A stretch of 31,242 nucleotides of DNA from an uncultured Muribaculaceae bacterium. Its GTDB lineage: Bacteria > Bacteroidota > Bacteroidia > Bacteroidales > Muribaculaceae. The notes under the pieces were generated by a model. The model did no database searches. It was not told the DNA's origin and saw only the letters and a list, made by a program, of their open reading frames with translations. Location: positions 1-31,242 of the forward strand of contig CAJUCW010000039.1 of NCBI GenBank assembly GCA_910585275.1. The letters run 5' to 3'. The position numbers and the translations under genes were made by a program. Below, one piece after another: positions 15,274 to 24,426 of this stretch (positions are counted from its first letter, which is position 1; every line of letters begins with the position of its first letter).

Positions 15274-16153
15274 AAATTATCTGTCTCCCTTAAGGGAATC
15301 GACTGCATTCAGGCTTCTGGTGCTGTTTACATCTTTTTTTGTGATGCTTGTCATAGCGGCGGGAATCGGCGCGTCGTTGTCGCTCTTGCCGGGTATTGAC
15401 GAACGCACGAAGATGCTTGCGGCTTCGGCGGTGCAGTGCGTAGTTGCCTTTTGTATTCCTGCATGGATTGCCGGAAGGTTTTCTTCCGTAAAGCCGTTGT
15501 CGTTTCTCGGATTGTCGCACACTCCTCCGTTGAAGGCATACGTCGGGGTGTTGCTCGTGTATTTCTTTGCCCTCCCTGCGATGAACCAGCTTATAGCATG
15601 GAACTCTGCCATGCATTTTCCGGATTGGGCTTCCGGGCTTGAAGCTACTTTGAGGGGTTGGGAGGATGCCAACAACGAAGTGGTGGATAGGGTGCTTGCT
15701 TCAGGAAGTTTTGCCGGCATGCTTTGCGGCGTGGCAATAGTTGGTGTGCTTACGGGTTTTTCCGAGGAATTGTTATTCCGAGGGGGGCTTCAAGGCATAT
15801 TTTCGCGATCCGGTATAGGTGTAGCCATGTCAGTATGGTGTGCGGCGGCAATATTCAGTGCCGTGCATTTCCAGTTTTTCGGTTTCTTCCCGCGTCTGCT
15901 TATGGGGGCCTTTTTCGGTTATCTGCTTGTGTGGACCGGAAGTATTTGGCCTTCGGTGTTTGCCCACGCTTTGAACAATTCGATAGTGGTGGTGAGCTAT
16001 TGGCTGCAGGGTGACGCTGCTTCTGGAGGAATAGACGCTTTCGGGGTGGCGGGCAACGGTGAAATTCCGTGGGATGCCTTTGCGAGCGTGGTTGCCACGT
16101 CGTTGTTTTTCTGGCGTTTCCGTGGGTACTTTTTTAAAAGAGAGTTGAAATAA
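15266..16153 (+). CDS. CPBP-family intramembrane glutamic endopeptidase
   Basis: The protein has 295 residues, is strongly hydrophobic with about seven or eight membrane segments, and belongs to the CPBP (CAAX prenyl protease 2/bacteriocin processing) family. The catalytic motifs are visible: Glu167-Glu168 followed by Arg172 (SEELLFRG), His201 in the AVHFQFFGF motif, and His234 with Asn237 in FAHALNN. These proteins cleave membrane proteins or confer self-immunity to bacteriocins. No bacteriocin gene is nearby, and the gene overlaps lptB by 8 bases and is followed by holA after 17 bases, which points to translational coupling within a housekeeping operon. The substrate is unknown. Confidence 0.9.
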   Translation: MSENYLSPLRESTAFRLLVLFTSFFVMLVIAAGIGASLSLLPGIDERTKMLAASAVQCVVAFCIPAWIAGRFSSVKPLSFLGLSHTPPLKAYVGVLLVYFFALPAMNQLIAWNSAMHFPDWASGLEATLRGWEDANNEVVDRVLASGSFAGMLCGVAIVGVLTGFSEELLFRGGLQGIFSRSGIGVAMSVWCAAAIFSAVHFQFFGFFPRLLMGAFFGYLLVWTGSIWPSVFAHALNNSIVVVSYWLQGDAASGGIDAFGVAGNGEIPWDAFASVVATSLFFWRFRGYFFKRELK

Positions 16154-16170
16154 ATTAATAAGCAAAGAAT

Positions 16171-17214
16171 ATGGCGAAGAAATCAGCAGGGCCCACTTTC
16201 CGGGAGATTATGACGGCAATCAGGAAGCGAGACTTCGCGCCTGTGTATATTCTGATGGGAGAGGAGTCTTATTACATCGATCAGATTGTAAAGGCACTTG
16301 AGAACGGTGTGGTCGATGAGGCGGACCGTGATTTCAACTCCATTGTCTATTATGGTGCCGATGCCGAAATCGGGAAAGTTATAGGAAGCGCGCAGCAATA
16401 TCCCGTGATGGCTGACCGACAGCTTGTGATGCTTAAAGAGGCGCAGACCATGTCGCAGGCAAAATCGCAACTCGACAAGCTTGCATCATACGTTGGCAGA
16501 CCTAACAATATGACTGTGCTTGTGGTGGTGTATAAAGGTGATGCACTTCCTGCCACCTCCGCTTTGATGAAGCGGGCGAAAGATTCCGACTGCGTTGTTT
16601 TTCGTAGCGACAAACTTAAAGATTATCAGCTGTCCGGTCCGATTTCAGATTATTGTGCCTCCAAAGGTATGGGGATAGACGATAAGGCGGTGTCGCTGCT
16701 TTGCGACTATATCGGCAATCCGTTGAGCAAACTTTTCGGAGAAATCGACAAACTTATAATAGCCGCAGGCCGTGATGTGAAACGCATTTCTCCGGAATTG
16801 ATTGAACGGAACATCGGCATTTCGAAAGATTTCAATACATTTGAACTTGTAAAGGCTTGTGCGCGTAAAGATTATCCCAAGGCGATGATGATTGTGGAGT
16901 ATTTTTCGCGCAATCCCAAGCAAAATCCGGGAGTGATGACAGCGGCTGTGCTCTTTAAATTTTTCTCCAATCTTTTCATAGCTGCGGTGACGCGCGACAA
17001 AAGCGACCAGTCACTGACGGCGGCTCTCGATTTGAAAAATTCTTACGCGTTGAAGGATTATCGCGACGGGTTGCAGTTTTATAATGCACGCCAGGCTCTT
17101 GCCGCCGTTCATGCCCTCCGGGAATATGATGTGCATAGTAAGGGGATAGGTTCGACACAGAATGAATTCGAACTTCTCAAAGAACTAATATTTAAGATTT
17201 TTACAGCGGTATGA
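16171..17214 (+). CDS. holA: DNA polymerase III subunit delta
   Basis: The protein has 347 residues, the normal length for HolA, the clamp-loader subunit that opens the beta sliding clamp. The N-terminal AAA+-like region includes PVYILMGEESYYIDQIVKAL (about 24-43), the beta-binding part around AQQYPVMADRQLVMLKEAQ (about 72-90), and VVVYKGDALPATSALMK. The C-terminal collar domain covers about 210-347. As usual for delta, it lacks a functional P-loop. The stop overlaps the start of the EFR1-type gene by 4 bases (ATGA), suggesting translational coupling. Confidence 0.92.
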   Translation: MAKKSAGPTFREIMTAIRKRDFAPVYILMGEESYYIDQIVKALENGVVDEADRDFNSIVYYGADAEIGKVIGSAQQYPVMADRQLVMLKEAQTMSQAKSQLDKLASYVGRPNNMTVLVVVYKGDALPATSALMKRAKDSDCVVFRSDKLKDYQLSGPISDYCASKGMGIDDKAVSLLCDYIGNPLSKLFGEIDKLIIAAGRDVKRISPELIERNIGISKDFNTFELVKACARKDYPKAMMIVEYFSRNPKQNPGVMTAAVLFKFFSNLFIAAVTRDKSDQSLTAALDLKNSYALKDYRDGLQFYNARQALAAVHALREYDVHSKGIGSTQNEFELLKELIFKIFTAV

Positions 17215-17978
17215 TTTTTTATTTCACCGGCACGGGAAATTCGGGATATGTGGCGAGGATACTTTCGGAAAAACTTGGAACCACAACGGTTGAGATTTCC
17301 AAGACGGAATCCGAGATCGATATCTCGGAGGAAAAATCTATAGGATTCGTTTTTCCGATTTATTCATGGGGCGTCCCTCCGAATGTATTGTCGTTTATCG
17401 AGGGGCTTCCGGAGGCTTTTTTCCAGAGGATTAAGGTGGGTCAGATTCCTGTGTGGTGTGTAATGACATGTGGCGACGAGGTTGCTTTGGCCCCCGAGAT
17501 GTTTGAGAAGGCAATGTCTCGTCGTGGAGTGGATGTGGAATCTGTCTGGAGCGTGATTATGCCTAACAACTATGTGTTGCTTCCCGGATTTGACGTTGAT
17601 TCCAAAGAGGTGGAGCGTAAAAAACTGGAGGAAGCTCCTGCAAGAATTTCTGAGATAGCCGACGGAATCATGCAGCATCGCAAGACGGTTGATGTGGTGC
17701 GTGGAGGGAGCGCATGGATAAAGACAAAAGGGGTGTATCCCCTCTTTAAAAGCTGGGGAATTTTCCCGAAGAAATGGCATTCCACACCTTCTTGCGTAGG
17801 ATGCGGCATATGTGCGCGGAGTTGCCCCGTAGGCAACGTGAAGATGGAAGAGGGGAGACCCGTATGGGGGGCGGACTGTTGTTCTTGCCTTGCCTGCTAT
17901 CATAGTTGTCCGCGCCATGCCGTGGAATACGGAAATGCCACAAAAAAGAAGGGTCAATACTTCTTCCCGGAGTCCTGA
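17211..17978 (+). CDS. EFR1-type flavodoxin-ferredoxin fusion protein
   Basis: The protein has 255 residues. It starts with a flavodoxin-like domain whose FMN phosphate loop is FTGTGNS (5-11), running to about residue 165. It ends with a double 4Fe-4S ferredoxin: Cys195, 198, 201, 205 (CVGCGICARSC) and Cys223, 226, 229, 233 (CSCLACYHSC). This architecture is annotated as EFR1-family ferredoxin and should carry low-potential electrons in an anaerobe. It overlaps holA by 4 bases at the end of the operon, so it is probably translated with holA, although no functional link between the two is known. The gene converges on the SH3-like gene with 3 bases between stops. The redox partner is unknown. 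Confidence 0.88.
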   Translation: MIFYFTGTGNSGYVARILSEKLGTTTVEISKTESEIDISEEKSIGFVFPIYSWGVPPNVLSFIEGLPEAFFQRIKVGQIPVWCVMTCGDEVALAPEMFEKAMSRRGVDVESVWSVIMPNNYVLLPGFDVDSKEVERKKLEEAPARISEIADGIMQHRKTVDVVRGGSAWIKTKGVYPLFKSWGIFPKKWHSTPSCVGCGICARSCPVGNVKMEEGRPVWGADCCSCLACYHSCPRHAVEYGNATKKKGQYFFPES

Positions 17979-17981
17979 AGT

Positions 17982-18518
17982 TTAGAAAAATTTGGTTACG
18001 GAGTTGTCGTAGTTCATGACGATGGGCCCGTTGCCGAAATCTACGATGGAATAGGCGGGTATTTTCTTATCGTCGAAGAAGACCACGATATTGCCGGATA
18101 ATTCCCCTTGATAGGTTTTGCCTCCGATTGTCGCTGTCCATTTGCTGCCGTTATTTTCAACCGTTAATTTATCTGCAGGTTTGTTTGCCACTTTATAAGT
18201 TCCGGCTTTGGGAAGCGTAAACTTGGATTGCTTCACTTGGTCGGAAACATAGCCACGAAGCCCTGGGGAATACTCCACAAGGTTCCATCCTCCTTTGTTT
18301 TCAGACAGTTTGAAAACCATGCCGGGGAGCGCCTTTACCTCTTCGTTTTTCTGGTTGAGGGTGACGTAGCCGGTGGCATCTGGTTCGTCGAAGACTTTCG
18401 TTTCCTTATTGACCGCAATGAATGTATCTGCCATTATCGTGGAAAAAGCCAACGAAGAGGCGAAAAACAGAGCTGAAGCGATGGCGCGGAAACCGCCCAT
18501 AAAATATTTCTTTTTCAT
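17982..18518 (-). CDS. Secreted SH3-like domain protein of unknown function
   Basis: The protein has 178 residues with a signal peptide (about 1-30, cleavage after a ...STIMA stretch). The middle part, about 30-95, reads as a bacterial SH3-like fold (TKVFDEPDATGYVTLNQKNE, then GGWNLVEYSPGLRGYVS), as found in envelope proteins that bind peptidoglycan or peptides. The last 80 residues are beta-rich with repeated K/G strands and are not recognisable to me. It is convergent with the EFR1-type gene and has its own intergenic region upstream. There is no lipobox cysteine. A role at the cell wall is inference. Confidence 0.7.
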   Translation of the reverse strand: MKKKYFMGGFRAIASALFFASSLAFSTIMADTFIAVNKETKVFDEPDATGYVTLNQKNEEVKALPGMVFKLSENKGGWNLVEYSPGLRGYVSDQVKQSKFTLPKAGTYKVANKPADKLTVENNGSKWTATIGGKTYQGELSGNIVVFFDDKKIPAYSIVDFGNGPIVMNYDNSVTKFF

Positions 18519-18726
18519 AACTTATATTTTTTGATGGTATTGCCGTGTTTTCGGCATGCTTGGGAGCATGTCGGTTCAAAATACACAGGATGTCATAGTT
18601 TGATGTTTAACACGCATTATAAGTATAAGACAATAAAAACATGAAAAAATTACATTTCCCTTCCAAAATTTCCCAATAAAATGTAAAATAGAACCAAAAT
18701 TCCGTAATCCCGCATAAACGGAAGAT

Positions 18727-19968
18727 TTAGTAATCTTCTTTGTTAATGGTGCGCAACTGGATATCGCTGATGGAAATCACATCGGAAACATTTTCGCGGG
18801 TGAAAGAGATTTTGTATTGTGCGAAGTCTTCATTGTCAATATTGAAATAAAGAGGACGGTCATCGCCTACTGCAACCGTGGCATTAAGCACAATCTTGGA
18901 ATTCATGAGGTTTTGTAGCTTAACGCCGATTTTTTTACCGGTTTCACCTTCTGCATGAAAGGTGAGCTTGTAGTGTCCGTCAGTGAGCTGAAGCGAATGG
19001 TAAACGTTCTGGTTGGCATCGGTTTTGCCGTCATGTCCGAATGAGAAGAGTGTGTCGCCGCTGTTGACTGTCCAGCCATGTTGATCGGCGACAAACCCTT
19101 TCCTTTCGATGCGTGGCATCCACTTTAGGGTTGTGTCGCAAGGCATGTCGAGTGTATATTGTTGGAAGAAACGCCACATAGTCAGCGATGAGTTGCCGTC
19201 TTCCGTGTTTGTCGTGAAGTCGTTATGCCCCATTCCGTCAATTTCATAATATACGAAGGGGAAGCTTCCGTCTGTAGCCGCATATACGCTTTTGTCGTAC
19301 ACCCCTTTGACTCCGGATTTTTCGGGCACGGGATCCGCTCCCATGCGAGCCACCATCTCATCGACGATGGTAGGCATAAGACGATAGTGCACGAAGTCGT
19401 CTCCTTTACCGTGGATATGAAGGAAGGGCACAGGCCGCTTGCCTGTATGCTGCAAATGGAATTCGTTAAGCGGGAAGCCGCTTATGCTGGCGAAAGCGGC
19501 AAATACGTCGCTGCATGCATTGGCCATGGCATACGTGTTCATTCCTCCGTTGGAGAAACCGCAGCAATAGACGCGCTTACGGTTAATTCCATAATTCTCT
19601 GCAACGTCATCGATAATGGCCTTGAGAAAGGCGGCTTCCGTGTTGTCTTCGCCGGTTGCGTCCCATCCGGTGGTATATCCTCCGAAGACCGGGAAGAACA
19701 TTTGACCGCCCTGAGGATAGGCAACTATGAACTTTTCGGAGTCGGCAATTTCGTTGAAGCGAGGGCTTTGGTTGCCGCTATTGCCTCCGGCACCGTGCAT
19801 GGCAATGACCAGCGGTGAGCCTTGCGGGCAATCTTTCGGAATGTAAAGCTTATATGAGCGGTTTTCGCTGCCGATGGTTATGGTGTGTTGATTGTCTGCC
19901 TTGATGTATCCGAAGCCTGATATCAGCAATGCAAGGGTTAACGATGATCGTAAAAAGTTTTTGTACAT
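18727..19968 (-). CDS. Secreted esterase of the PHB depolymerase/feruloyl esterase type
   Basis: The protein has 413 residues. A signal peptide (about 1-24) is followed by an alpha/beta-hydrolase domain of the LpqC/polyhydroxybutyrate depolymerase-like kind (about 28-270). The likely triad is Ser139 in GFSNGG, Asp190 or Asp191 in HGKGDDFVHY, and His248 in GMGHND. The oxyanion loop is MHGAGGNSGNQ (57-67). A beta-rich C-terminal domain (about 290-413, with SLQLTDGHYKLTFHAEGETG) looks like a carbohydrate-binding jelly roll. Such enzymes in gut Bacteroidales often remove acyl or feruloyl groups from plant polysaccharides; that substrate is inference. A promoter box lies at 20004-20011. Confidence 0.82.
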   Translation of the reverse strand: MYKNFLRSSLTLALLISGFGYIKADNQHTITIGSENRSYKLYIPKDCPQGSPLVIAMHGAGGNSGNQSPRFNEIADSEKFIVAYPQGGQMFFPVFGGYTTGWDATGEDNTEAAFLKAIIDDVAENYGINRKRVYCCGFSNGGMNTYAMANACSDVFAAFASISGFPLNEFHLQHTGKRPVPFLHIHGKGDDFVHYRLMPTIVDEMVARMGADPVPEKSGVKGVYDKSVYAATDGSFPFVYYEIDGMGHNDFTTNTEDGNSSLTMWRFFQQYTLDMPCDTTLKWMPRIERKGFVADQHGWTVNSGDTLFSFGHDGKTDANQNVYHSLQLTDGHYKLTFHAEGETGKKIGVKLQNLMNSKIVLNATVAVGDDRPLYFNIDNEDFAQYKISFTRENVSDVISISDIQLRTINKEDY

Positions 19969-20003
19969 ACTTCTTGTCTTGATGGTGTTTCGTGCATTTT
20001 ATA

Positions 20004-20011
20004 CAAAGGTA
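20004..20011 (-). promoter_or_regulatory. -7 box upstream of the secreted esterase
   Basis: The minus strand reads TACCTTTG, an exact TAnnTTTG match, with transcription expected near 19998, about 30 bases before the ATG at 19968. No clear TTTG is seen 19-21 bases upstream. Confidence 0.55.
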
Positions 20012-20054
20012 TGAATTATTCTCAGATTGAACTACCGAAAATGTAACATAGTCA

Positions 20055-20107
20055 TAATAAAAAGTCTCATCTTGCGGAAAGATTTGAATCTTACTACAAG
20101 ATGAGGC
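20055..20107 (-). terminator. Terminator of the alpha/beta-hydrolase gene
   Basis: GTCTCATCTTG (20064-20074) pairs with CAAGATGAGGC (20097-20107). Inside, AAGATT and AATCTT form a second short stem. On the minus strand the hairpin is followed by a T-rich run opposite 20057-20063. It lies about 60 bases downstream of the hydrolase stop. Confidence 0.8.
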
Positions 20108-20165
20108 TTAAAACGGTACAAATACCTGTGGTTTCTATAACCTAAAAAAATATGTCCTTATGAAA

Positions 20166-21521
20166 TTATCGGCGGAGGATAAAGGAAAGGATGAGATCGA
20201 GGACTTCGGGAGATATGGTCTCACGGATTGAATCGTATTCGGCCATTTCGCCGGTTTCGCAGTGTTGCATCAAGTGGTTTAGGCCTGGCATGACATGTGT
20301 TTCAGCTTTGGGGATATTCTTCTTTATGATTCCGATATTGGCTCCCGCCTCCACTTGCGTGTCTTTGTCGCCGTTGATGGCAAGCACCGGACATTTGATT
20401 TTTGAAAGAAACGTCTGCGGGTTAATTGTTATCAAAGTGTCGAACCATGGCGTTCTGATTTTCTGGGTAGATTTTAAAGATGTTATTATTGACGGAGGCA
20501 CCACTTTGCCCGTGGCTTTTGCAAGAGAATCGATGTCGATGGGCTTGCAAACGCCCGATTTGTTCTGTTCTATCTGAATGTCGAAAAGACGGCTTATCAA
20601 GGTCATGCAATTTTCTTTGGTCTCGCCGGTAATTCCGGATTGGTCGAGAATCAGTTCGTTCTGCTTTAACAAGCCTTCCTTGCCCGATTCCGCCAAACCG
20701 GCAAGGGAAATAATGAAATCAGGCACTTTTTCCGCTGCGAGCATGAAGGCGATTGTGCCTCCTTCAGAATGCCCTAATAGACCGATCTTGCCAATTCCCT
20801 TCATTTTCTTTAGGAATTCCATACCGCTCTTGGCATCGTCTTTGAAGGTATAGGTTGTGGCTTTAAGGAAATCTCCTTTCGATTCGCCGGTGCCACGGTC
20901 GTCATAGCGAAGGGAAGCTACCCCGTTGCGTGCGAGATAGTCGGCGATAACGGCAAACGGTTTATGGTCTAACATCTCCTCGTCGCGGTTTTGGGGGCCG
21001 CTGCCTGTAACCATTACGATAGCGGGTATTTTTTTACTCTTTGTATCGGCAGGGAGGGTCATTGTACCGCTCAAGAGGGTGCCGTCTGTAGAGGTGAAAA
21101 CTGTGTCTATTACAGTATATGGAAACGGAGGACGGGGAGTCTGCGGACGTCTGTCTTCCAAAGGAGCATCCGGTTTCAACAAGAGAGGGAAGGTCATTCC
21201 GCGTTGTGTGAATTTACCGGAGATAGAGTCGGATGCAACATTTCCCCTGAAAGTAGCACCGATTGACTTACATTCCAACGCAATGGAATCGTCTGAACAG
21301 AAGGTGACATCCGCAGAGATACCTTTGACCCCTTGCGAAGGAGAGTCAAGTGTGCAGGATGTTTTCCCTTGGTCAGTTTCGGAGAAATTGAAAACAAGCG
21401 GAATTTTCGTTTGCCCGAATTCAAGATTACCACGCCAGGGACCGGTTATGGCCGATGCATTGCAGCAGACAAGTGCCGATAAGACAGCTGCTATGGTCCG
21501 ATATTTAGATAAAATATTCAT
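20166..21521 (-). CDS. Secreted alpha/beta hydrolase (serine aminopeptidase-like)
   Basis: The protein has 451 residues from ATG 21521. It starts with a signal peptide (MNILSKYRTIAAVLSALVCC, then NASA). Residues about 25-120 form a beta-rich N-terminal domain, and about 135-451 form an alpha/beta-hydrolase domain. The likely triad is Ser252 in GHSEGG, Asp385 in NGDKD and His416 in GLNHLMQ. The fold matches secreted Bacteroidota hydrolases annotated as alpha/beta hydrolase or S9/S33-like peptidase. The earlier in-frame start at 21572 is rejected because it lies in the alaS terminator and would precede the signal peptide with 17 extra residues. The substrate is not identifiable. It lies downstream of alaS but is separated from it by a terminator. 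Confidence 0.82.
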   Translation of the reverse strand: MNILSKYRTIAAVLSALVCCNASAITGPWRGNLEFGQTKIPLVFNFSETDQGKTSCTLDSPSQGVKGISADVTFCSDDSIALECKSIGATFRGNVASDSISGKFTQRGMTFPLLLKPDAPLEDRRPQTPRPPFPYTVIDTVFTSTDGTLLSGTMTLPADTKSKKIPAIVMVTGSGPQNRDEEMLDHKPFAVIADYLARNGVASLRYDDRGTGESKGDFLKATTYTFKDDAKSGMEFLKKMKGIGKIGLLGHSEGGTIAFMLAAEKVPDFIISLAGLAESGKEGLLKQNELILDQSGITGETKENCMTLISRLFDIQIEQNKSGVCKPIDIDSLAKATGKVVPPSIITSLKSTQKIRTPWFDTLITINPQTFLSKIKCPVLAINGDKDTQVEAGANIGIIKKNIPKAETHVMPGLNHLMQHCETGEMAEYDSIRETISPEVLDLILSFILRR

Positions 21522-21539
21522 ATTTGCGAATTTAAGTAA

Positions 21540-21580
21540 GGTAAATAAAACACCATGGCAGATTCCTACCATGGCGTTTT
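21540..21580 (-). terminator. Terminator of alaS
   Basis: AAAACACCATGG (21547-21558) and CCATGGCGTTTT (21569-21580) form a 12-bp stem that is complete, with one G-T wobble, only when read on the minus strand. There it is followed by a T-rich tail. It starts about 23 bases after the alaS stop. Confidence 0.85.
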
Positions 21581-21602
21581 ATTTAGGGTGGAGTCAATTT
21601 TG

Positions 21603-24221
21603 TCAGATTTTCAGGAGTTCGAAAATCTTGTCTGCGGCAGCCGAAAGACCATCGGCGTCTTTACCGCCTGCTTGAGCGAAGAACGGTTGACCGCCTCCTC
21701 CTCCCTTGATGAGCTTGGCTGCCTCGCGGATAATCTGCGAAGCGTTCAGTCCCTCTTTCACAAGGTCGTCGGTAATCATCAGCGTCAGCAAAGGTTTGTC
21801 GGCCGTATAGGTAGTGCCGATAAAGACGGTGTGCTCCGGCGATTCCTTGCGGATTGTGAAAGCGATGTTCTTGACAACCTCCGGGAGACGCGGTCCGGCA
21901 ATTCGGCAGACTTTCACGCCGTTTTCAATCTTTGCGTTTTCAAGAGTTTCTTTGGCAAGATTCTTGACACGCTCCTCCATATATTCGTCAACCTGCTTCT
22001 TGAGATCGGAGTTCTCTTTGATAGCTTTCTCTACAGCCACTTTGATGTTTGATGCATTTCCAAGGAAAGAAGCGAGGTCTTTCATAGTGTCCTGGAGGCC
22101 GTCAAGCATATCCTCAACCCCTACGGCAGTCACAGCTTCGATTCTGCGTATTCCTGCGGCAATGGAGCTTTCTGACAAGATACGCACCATGCCTATGTTG
22201 CCGGAGTTGGCTACATGGGTACCGCCGCAGAGTTCTACGGAAGAACCGTATTTTACAACCCTTACCTTGTCGCCATATTTCTCGCCGAACAATGCCATGG
22301 CACCCATTTTGCGGGCCTCCTCAATTGGCATTTCGCGGGCCTCTTCAAGAGGCATCGCCTTGCGGATGCGGGAGTTGACAATGTGTTCCACTTTTCTAAG
22401 TTCTTCCGGGGTGACTTTTTGGAAGTGAGAGAAGTCGAAACGTAGTACCTCAGGGGAAACGAACGAGCCCTTCTGCTCCACATGAGAGCCGAGCACCTCA
22501 CGGAGAGCCTCATGAAGGAGATGGGTGGCGGAGTGGTTGGCGGAAGTTGCTGCACGGGCAGTCTCGTCAATCTTAGCCAAGAATTCGTCTTCCGGGTTTG
22601 AAGGGAGTTTATGGGCAAGATGCACGCCAATGTTGTTCTCACGCTTGGTATCAAATATCTCGACAACCTCTCCATCAGAGCCGGTGAGGGTTCCGCGGTC
22701 GCCTACCTGGCCACCCATCTCTGCGTAGAACGGAGTCTTTGAGAGGATAATCTGGTAATATTCTTTACCTTTCTGTTTCACCTTGCGATAGCGGAGGATG
22801 CTCGTGCGAGCCTCGGTGGAGTCGTAACCCACAAATTCCTGTTCGCCGGGAGCCACGACTGTCCAGTCGCCGGTCTCTACTGCGGCAGCATTGCGGGCAC
22901 GGTCTTTCTGCTTCTTCATCTCGGCATCGAATTCCTTCTGGTCAAGATCCATGCCGTTCTCACGGAGAATAAGCTCAGTGAGGTCGAGCGGGAATCCGTA
23001 GGTGTCATAAAGTGTGAAGGCATCCTTTCCGGAAAGGGTCATAGAGCCGGCAGCCTTAGCCTTTTCCATAAGAGAATCGAGAAGCTTTATGCCATTGTCA
23101 AGAGTGCGGAGGAAGGATTCTTCTTCCTCTTTTATCACTTTTGTGATAAGATCTTTCTGAGCCTTGAGTTCGGGATATGATTCACCCATCTGCTCTACGA
23201 GCTTATCTACAAGCTTATATAGGAACGCCTCTTTCTGGTTGAGGAAAGTATAGGCGTAGCGCACGGCGCGGCGGAGGATTCGTCGGATAACGTAGCCGGC
23301 CTTTGCGTTGGATGGAAGCTGGGAATCGGCTATCGAGAAAGAAATTGTGCGGAGATGGTCGGCCACCACGCGCATTGCAATATCCACTTTTTCATCCACT
23401 CCGTATTTGAGTCCGGTAAGGCCGGAAATCACATCTATAATAGGAGTGAAAACGTCAGTGTCGTAGTTCGATTTTTTACCCTGAAGAGCCATGCAGAGGC
23501 GTTCGAAGCCCATACCTGTGTCGATGACTTTGGCAGGGAGCGGTTCGAGCGAGCCGTCAGCCTTGCGGTTATACTGCATGAAGACAAGGTTCCAGATTTC
23601 GATTACCTGGGGATTGTCTTTATTGACGAGCGAAGCCCCGTCGATGGCAGCGCGTTCTTCGTCTGAACGGAGGTCGATATGAATCTCGCTGCAAGGTCCA
23701 CAAGGCCCCGTATCGCCCATTTCCCAGAAATTGTCGTGGCGGTTTCCGTTGATTATATGCGATGCCGGAAGATGTTTTTCCCAATATGATGCGGCTTCAT
23801 TGTCGCGTTCGAGGCCTTCGGGGGCATAACCTTCAAAAACAGTGGCATATAATCTTTCCGGGTTGAGTTTCAGGATGTCAACGAGATACTCCCACGCCCA
23901 GTCGATTGCTTCTTTTTTGAAATAATCGCCAAACGACCAGTTGCCAAGCATCTCGAACATCGTGTGATGGTAGGTGTCATGACCCACTTCTTCAAGGTCG
24001 TTGTGTTTACCCGATACGCGAAGACACTTCTGGCTGTCGGCCACACGTTTGTGGGTGGCGGGTCGGTTGCCGAGGATAATGTCTTTAAATTGGTTCATGC
24101 CCGCGTTGGTAAACATCAGCGTGGGGTCGTCTTTAATCACCATCGGAGCGGAGGGCACAATCTGATGCCCTTTATCACGAAAGAAAGACTTAAACGATTC
24201 TCTGATTTCGTTGCTTGTCAT
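21603..24221 (-). CDS. alaS: Alanyl-tRNA synthetase
   Basis: The protein has 872 residues, the normal full length. It charges tRNA(Ala) with alanine. The class II catalytic core is N-terminal (IRESFKSFFRDKGHQIVPSA and MFTNAGMNQFKDIILGN). The editing domain shows the zinc motifs HSATH and CGGTHV. The C-terminal DHH-associated C-Ala domain ends with the glycine-rich GGGGGQPFFAQAGG motif. The gene therefore carries its own editing site in addition to the AlaX-like protein at 245-715. It is monocistronic by appearance, with promoter 24399-24430, a leader of about 170 bases with two palindromes, and a terminator at 21540-21580. Confidence 0.97.
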   Translation of the reverse strand: MTSNEIRESFKSFFRDKGHQIVPSAPMVIKDDPTLMFTNAGMNQFKDIILGNRPATHKRVADSQKCLRVSGKHNDLEEVGHDTYHHTMFEMLGNWSFGDYFKKEAIDWAWEYLVDILKLNPERLYATVFEGYAPEGLERDNEAASYWEKHLPASHIINGNRHDNFWEMGDTGPCGPCSEIHIDLRSDEERAAIDGASLVNKDNPQVIEIWNLVFMQYNRKADGSLEPLPAKVIDTGMGFERLCMALQGKKSNYDTDVFTPIIDVISGLTGLKYGVDEKVDIAMRVVADHLRTISFSIADSQLPSNAKAGYVIRRILRRAVRYAYTFLNQKEAFLYKLVDKLVEQMGESYPELKAQKDLITKVIKEEEESFLRTLDNGIKLLDSLMEKAKAAGSMTLSGKDAFTLYDTYGFPLDLTELILRENGMDLDQKEFDAEMKKQKDRARNAAAVETGDWTVVAPGEQEFVGYDSTEARTSILRYRKVKQKGKEYYQIILSKTPFYAEMGGQVGDRGTLTGSDGEVVEIFDTKRENNIGVHLAHKLPSNPEDEFLAKIDETARAATSANHSATHLLHEALREVLGSHVEQKGSFVSPEVLRFDFSHFQKVTPEELRKVEHIVNSRIRKAMPLEEAREMPIEEARKMGAMALFGEKYGDKVRVVKYGSSVELCGGTHVANSGNIGMVRILSESSIAAGIRRIEAVTAVGVEDMLDGLQDTMKDLASFLGNASNIKVAVEKAIKENSDLKKQVDEYMEERVKNLAKETLENAKIENGVKVCRIAGPRLPEVVKNIAFTIRKESPEHTVFIGTTYTADKPLLTLMITDDLVKEGLNASQIIREAAKLIKGGGGGQPFFAQAGGKDADGLSAAADKIFELLKI

Positions 24222-24290
24222 TATTTATAATTTTATCGAAGGCATGTCGTAATTGAAAACCGAAATGATGTAGGAACATTGTTTTGCGAT

Positions 24291-24323
24291 GTTGCAATTG
24301 CAACTCAGCTGCTTAATTAAGCA
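24291..24323. repeat. Two adjacent perfect 14-bp palindromes in the alaS leader
   Basis: GTTGCAATTGCAAC (24291-24304) and TGCTTAATTAAGCA (24310-24323) are each identical to their own reverse complement and are separated by five bases. They lie between the alaS start and its promoter, so they would be transcribed in the alaS leader. They could be operators or short RNA dyads, but are too tight for ordinary hairpin loops. Confidence 0.6.
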
Positions 24324-24395
24324 TGCCGTAGGGCGGTCCCTGCATAAAACAAATTACATCACACCTTCCTGATTTGATATGCGTTACAAAATTTG

Positions 24396-24426
24396 TTGCA
24401 AAATTAGTGGATTTTCAATAATTTTG
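24396..24426 (+). promoter_or_regulatory. Promoter of the M23 peptidase-MerR unit
   Basis: TTG (24396-24398), a 20-base spacer and TAATTTTG (24419-24426) match the Bacteroidota promoter. Transcription would start near 24433, giving a leader of about 67 bases before the TTG start at 24500. It overlaps the alaS promoter on the other strand almost completely. Confidence 0.7.

Noticed and set aside
15266..16153. CPBP protease as part of a bacteriocin system
   Set aside because: No precursor peptide, exporter or immunity gene is near; the gene sits in a housekeeping operon between lptB and holA.
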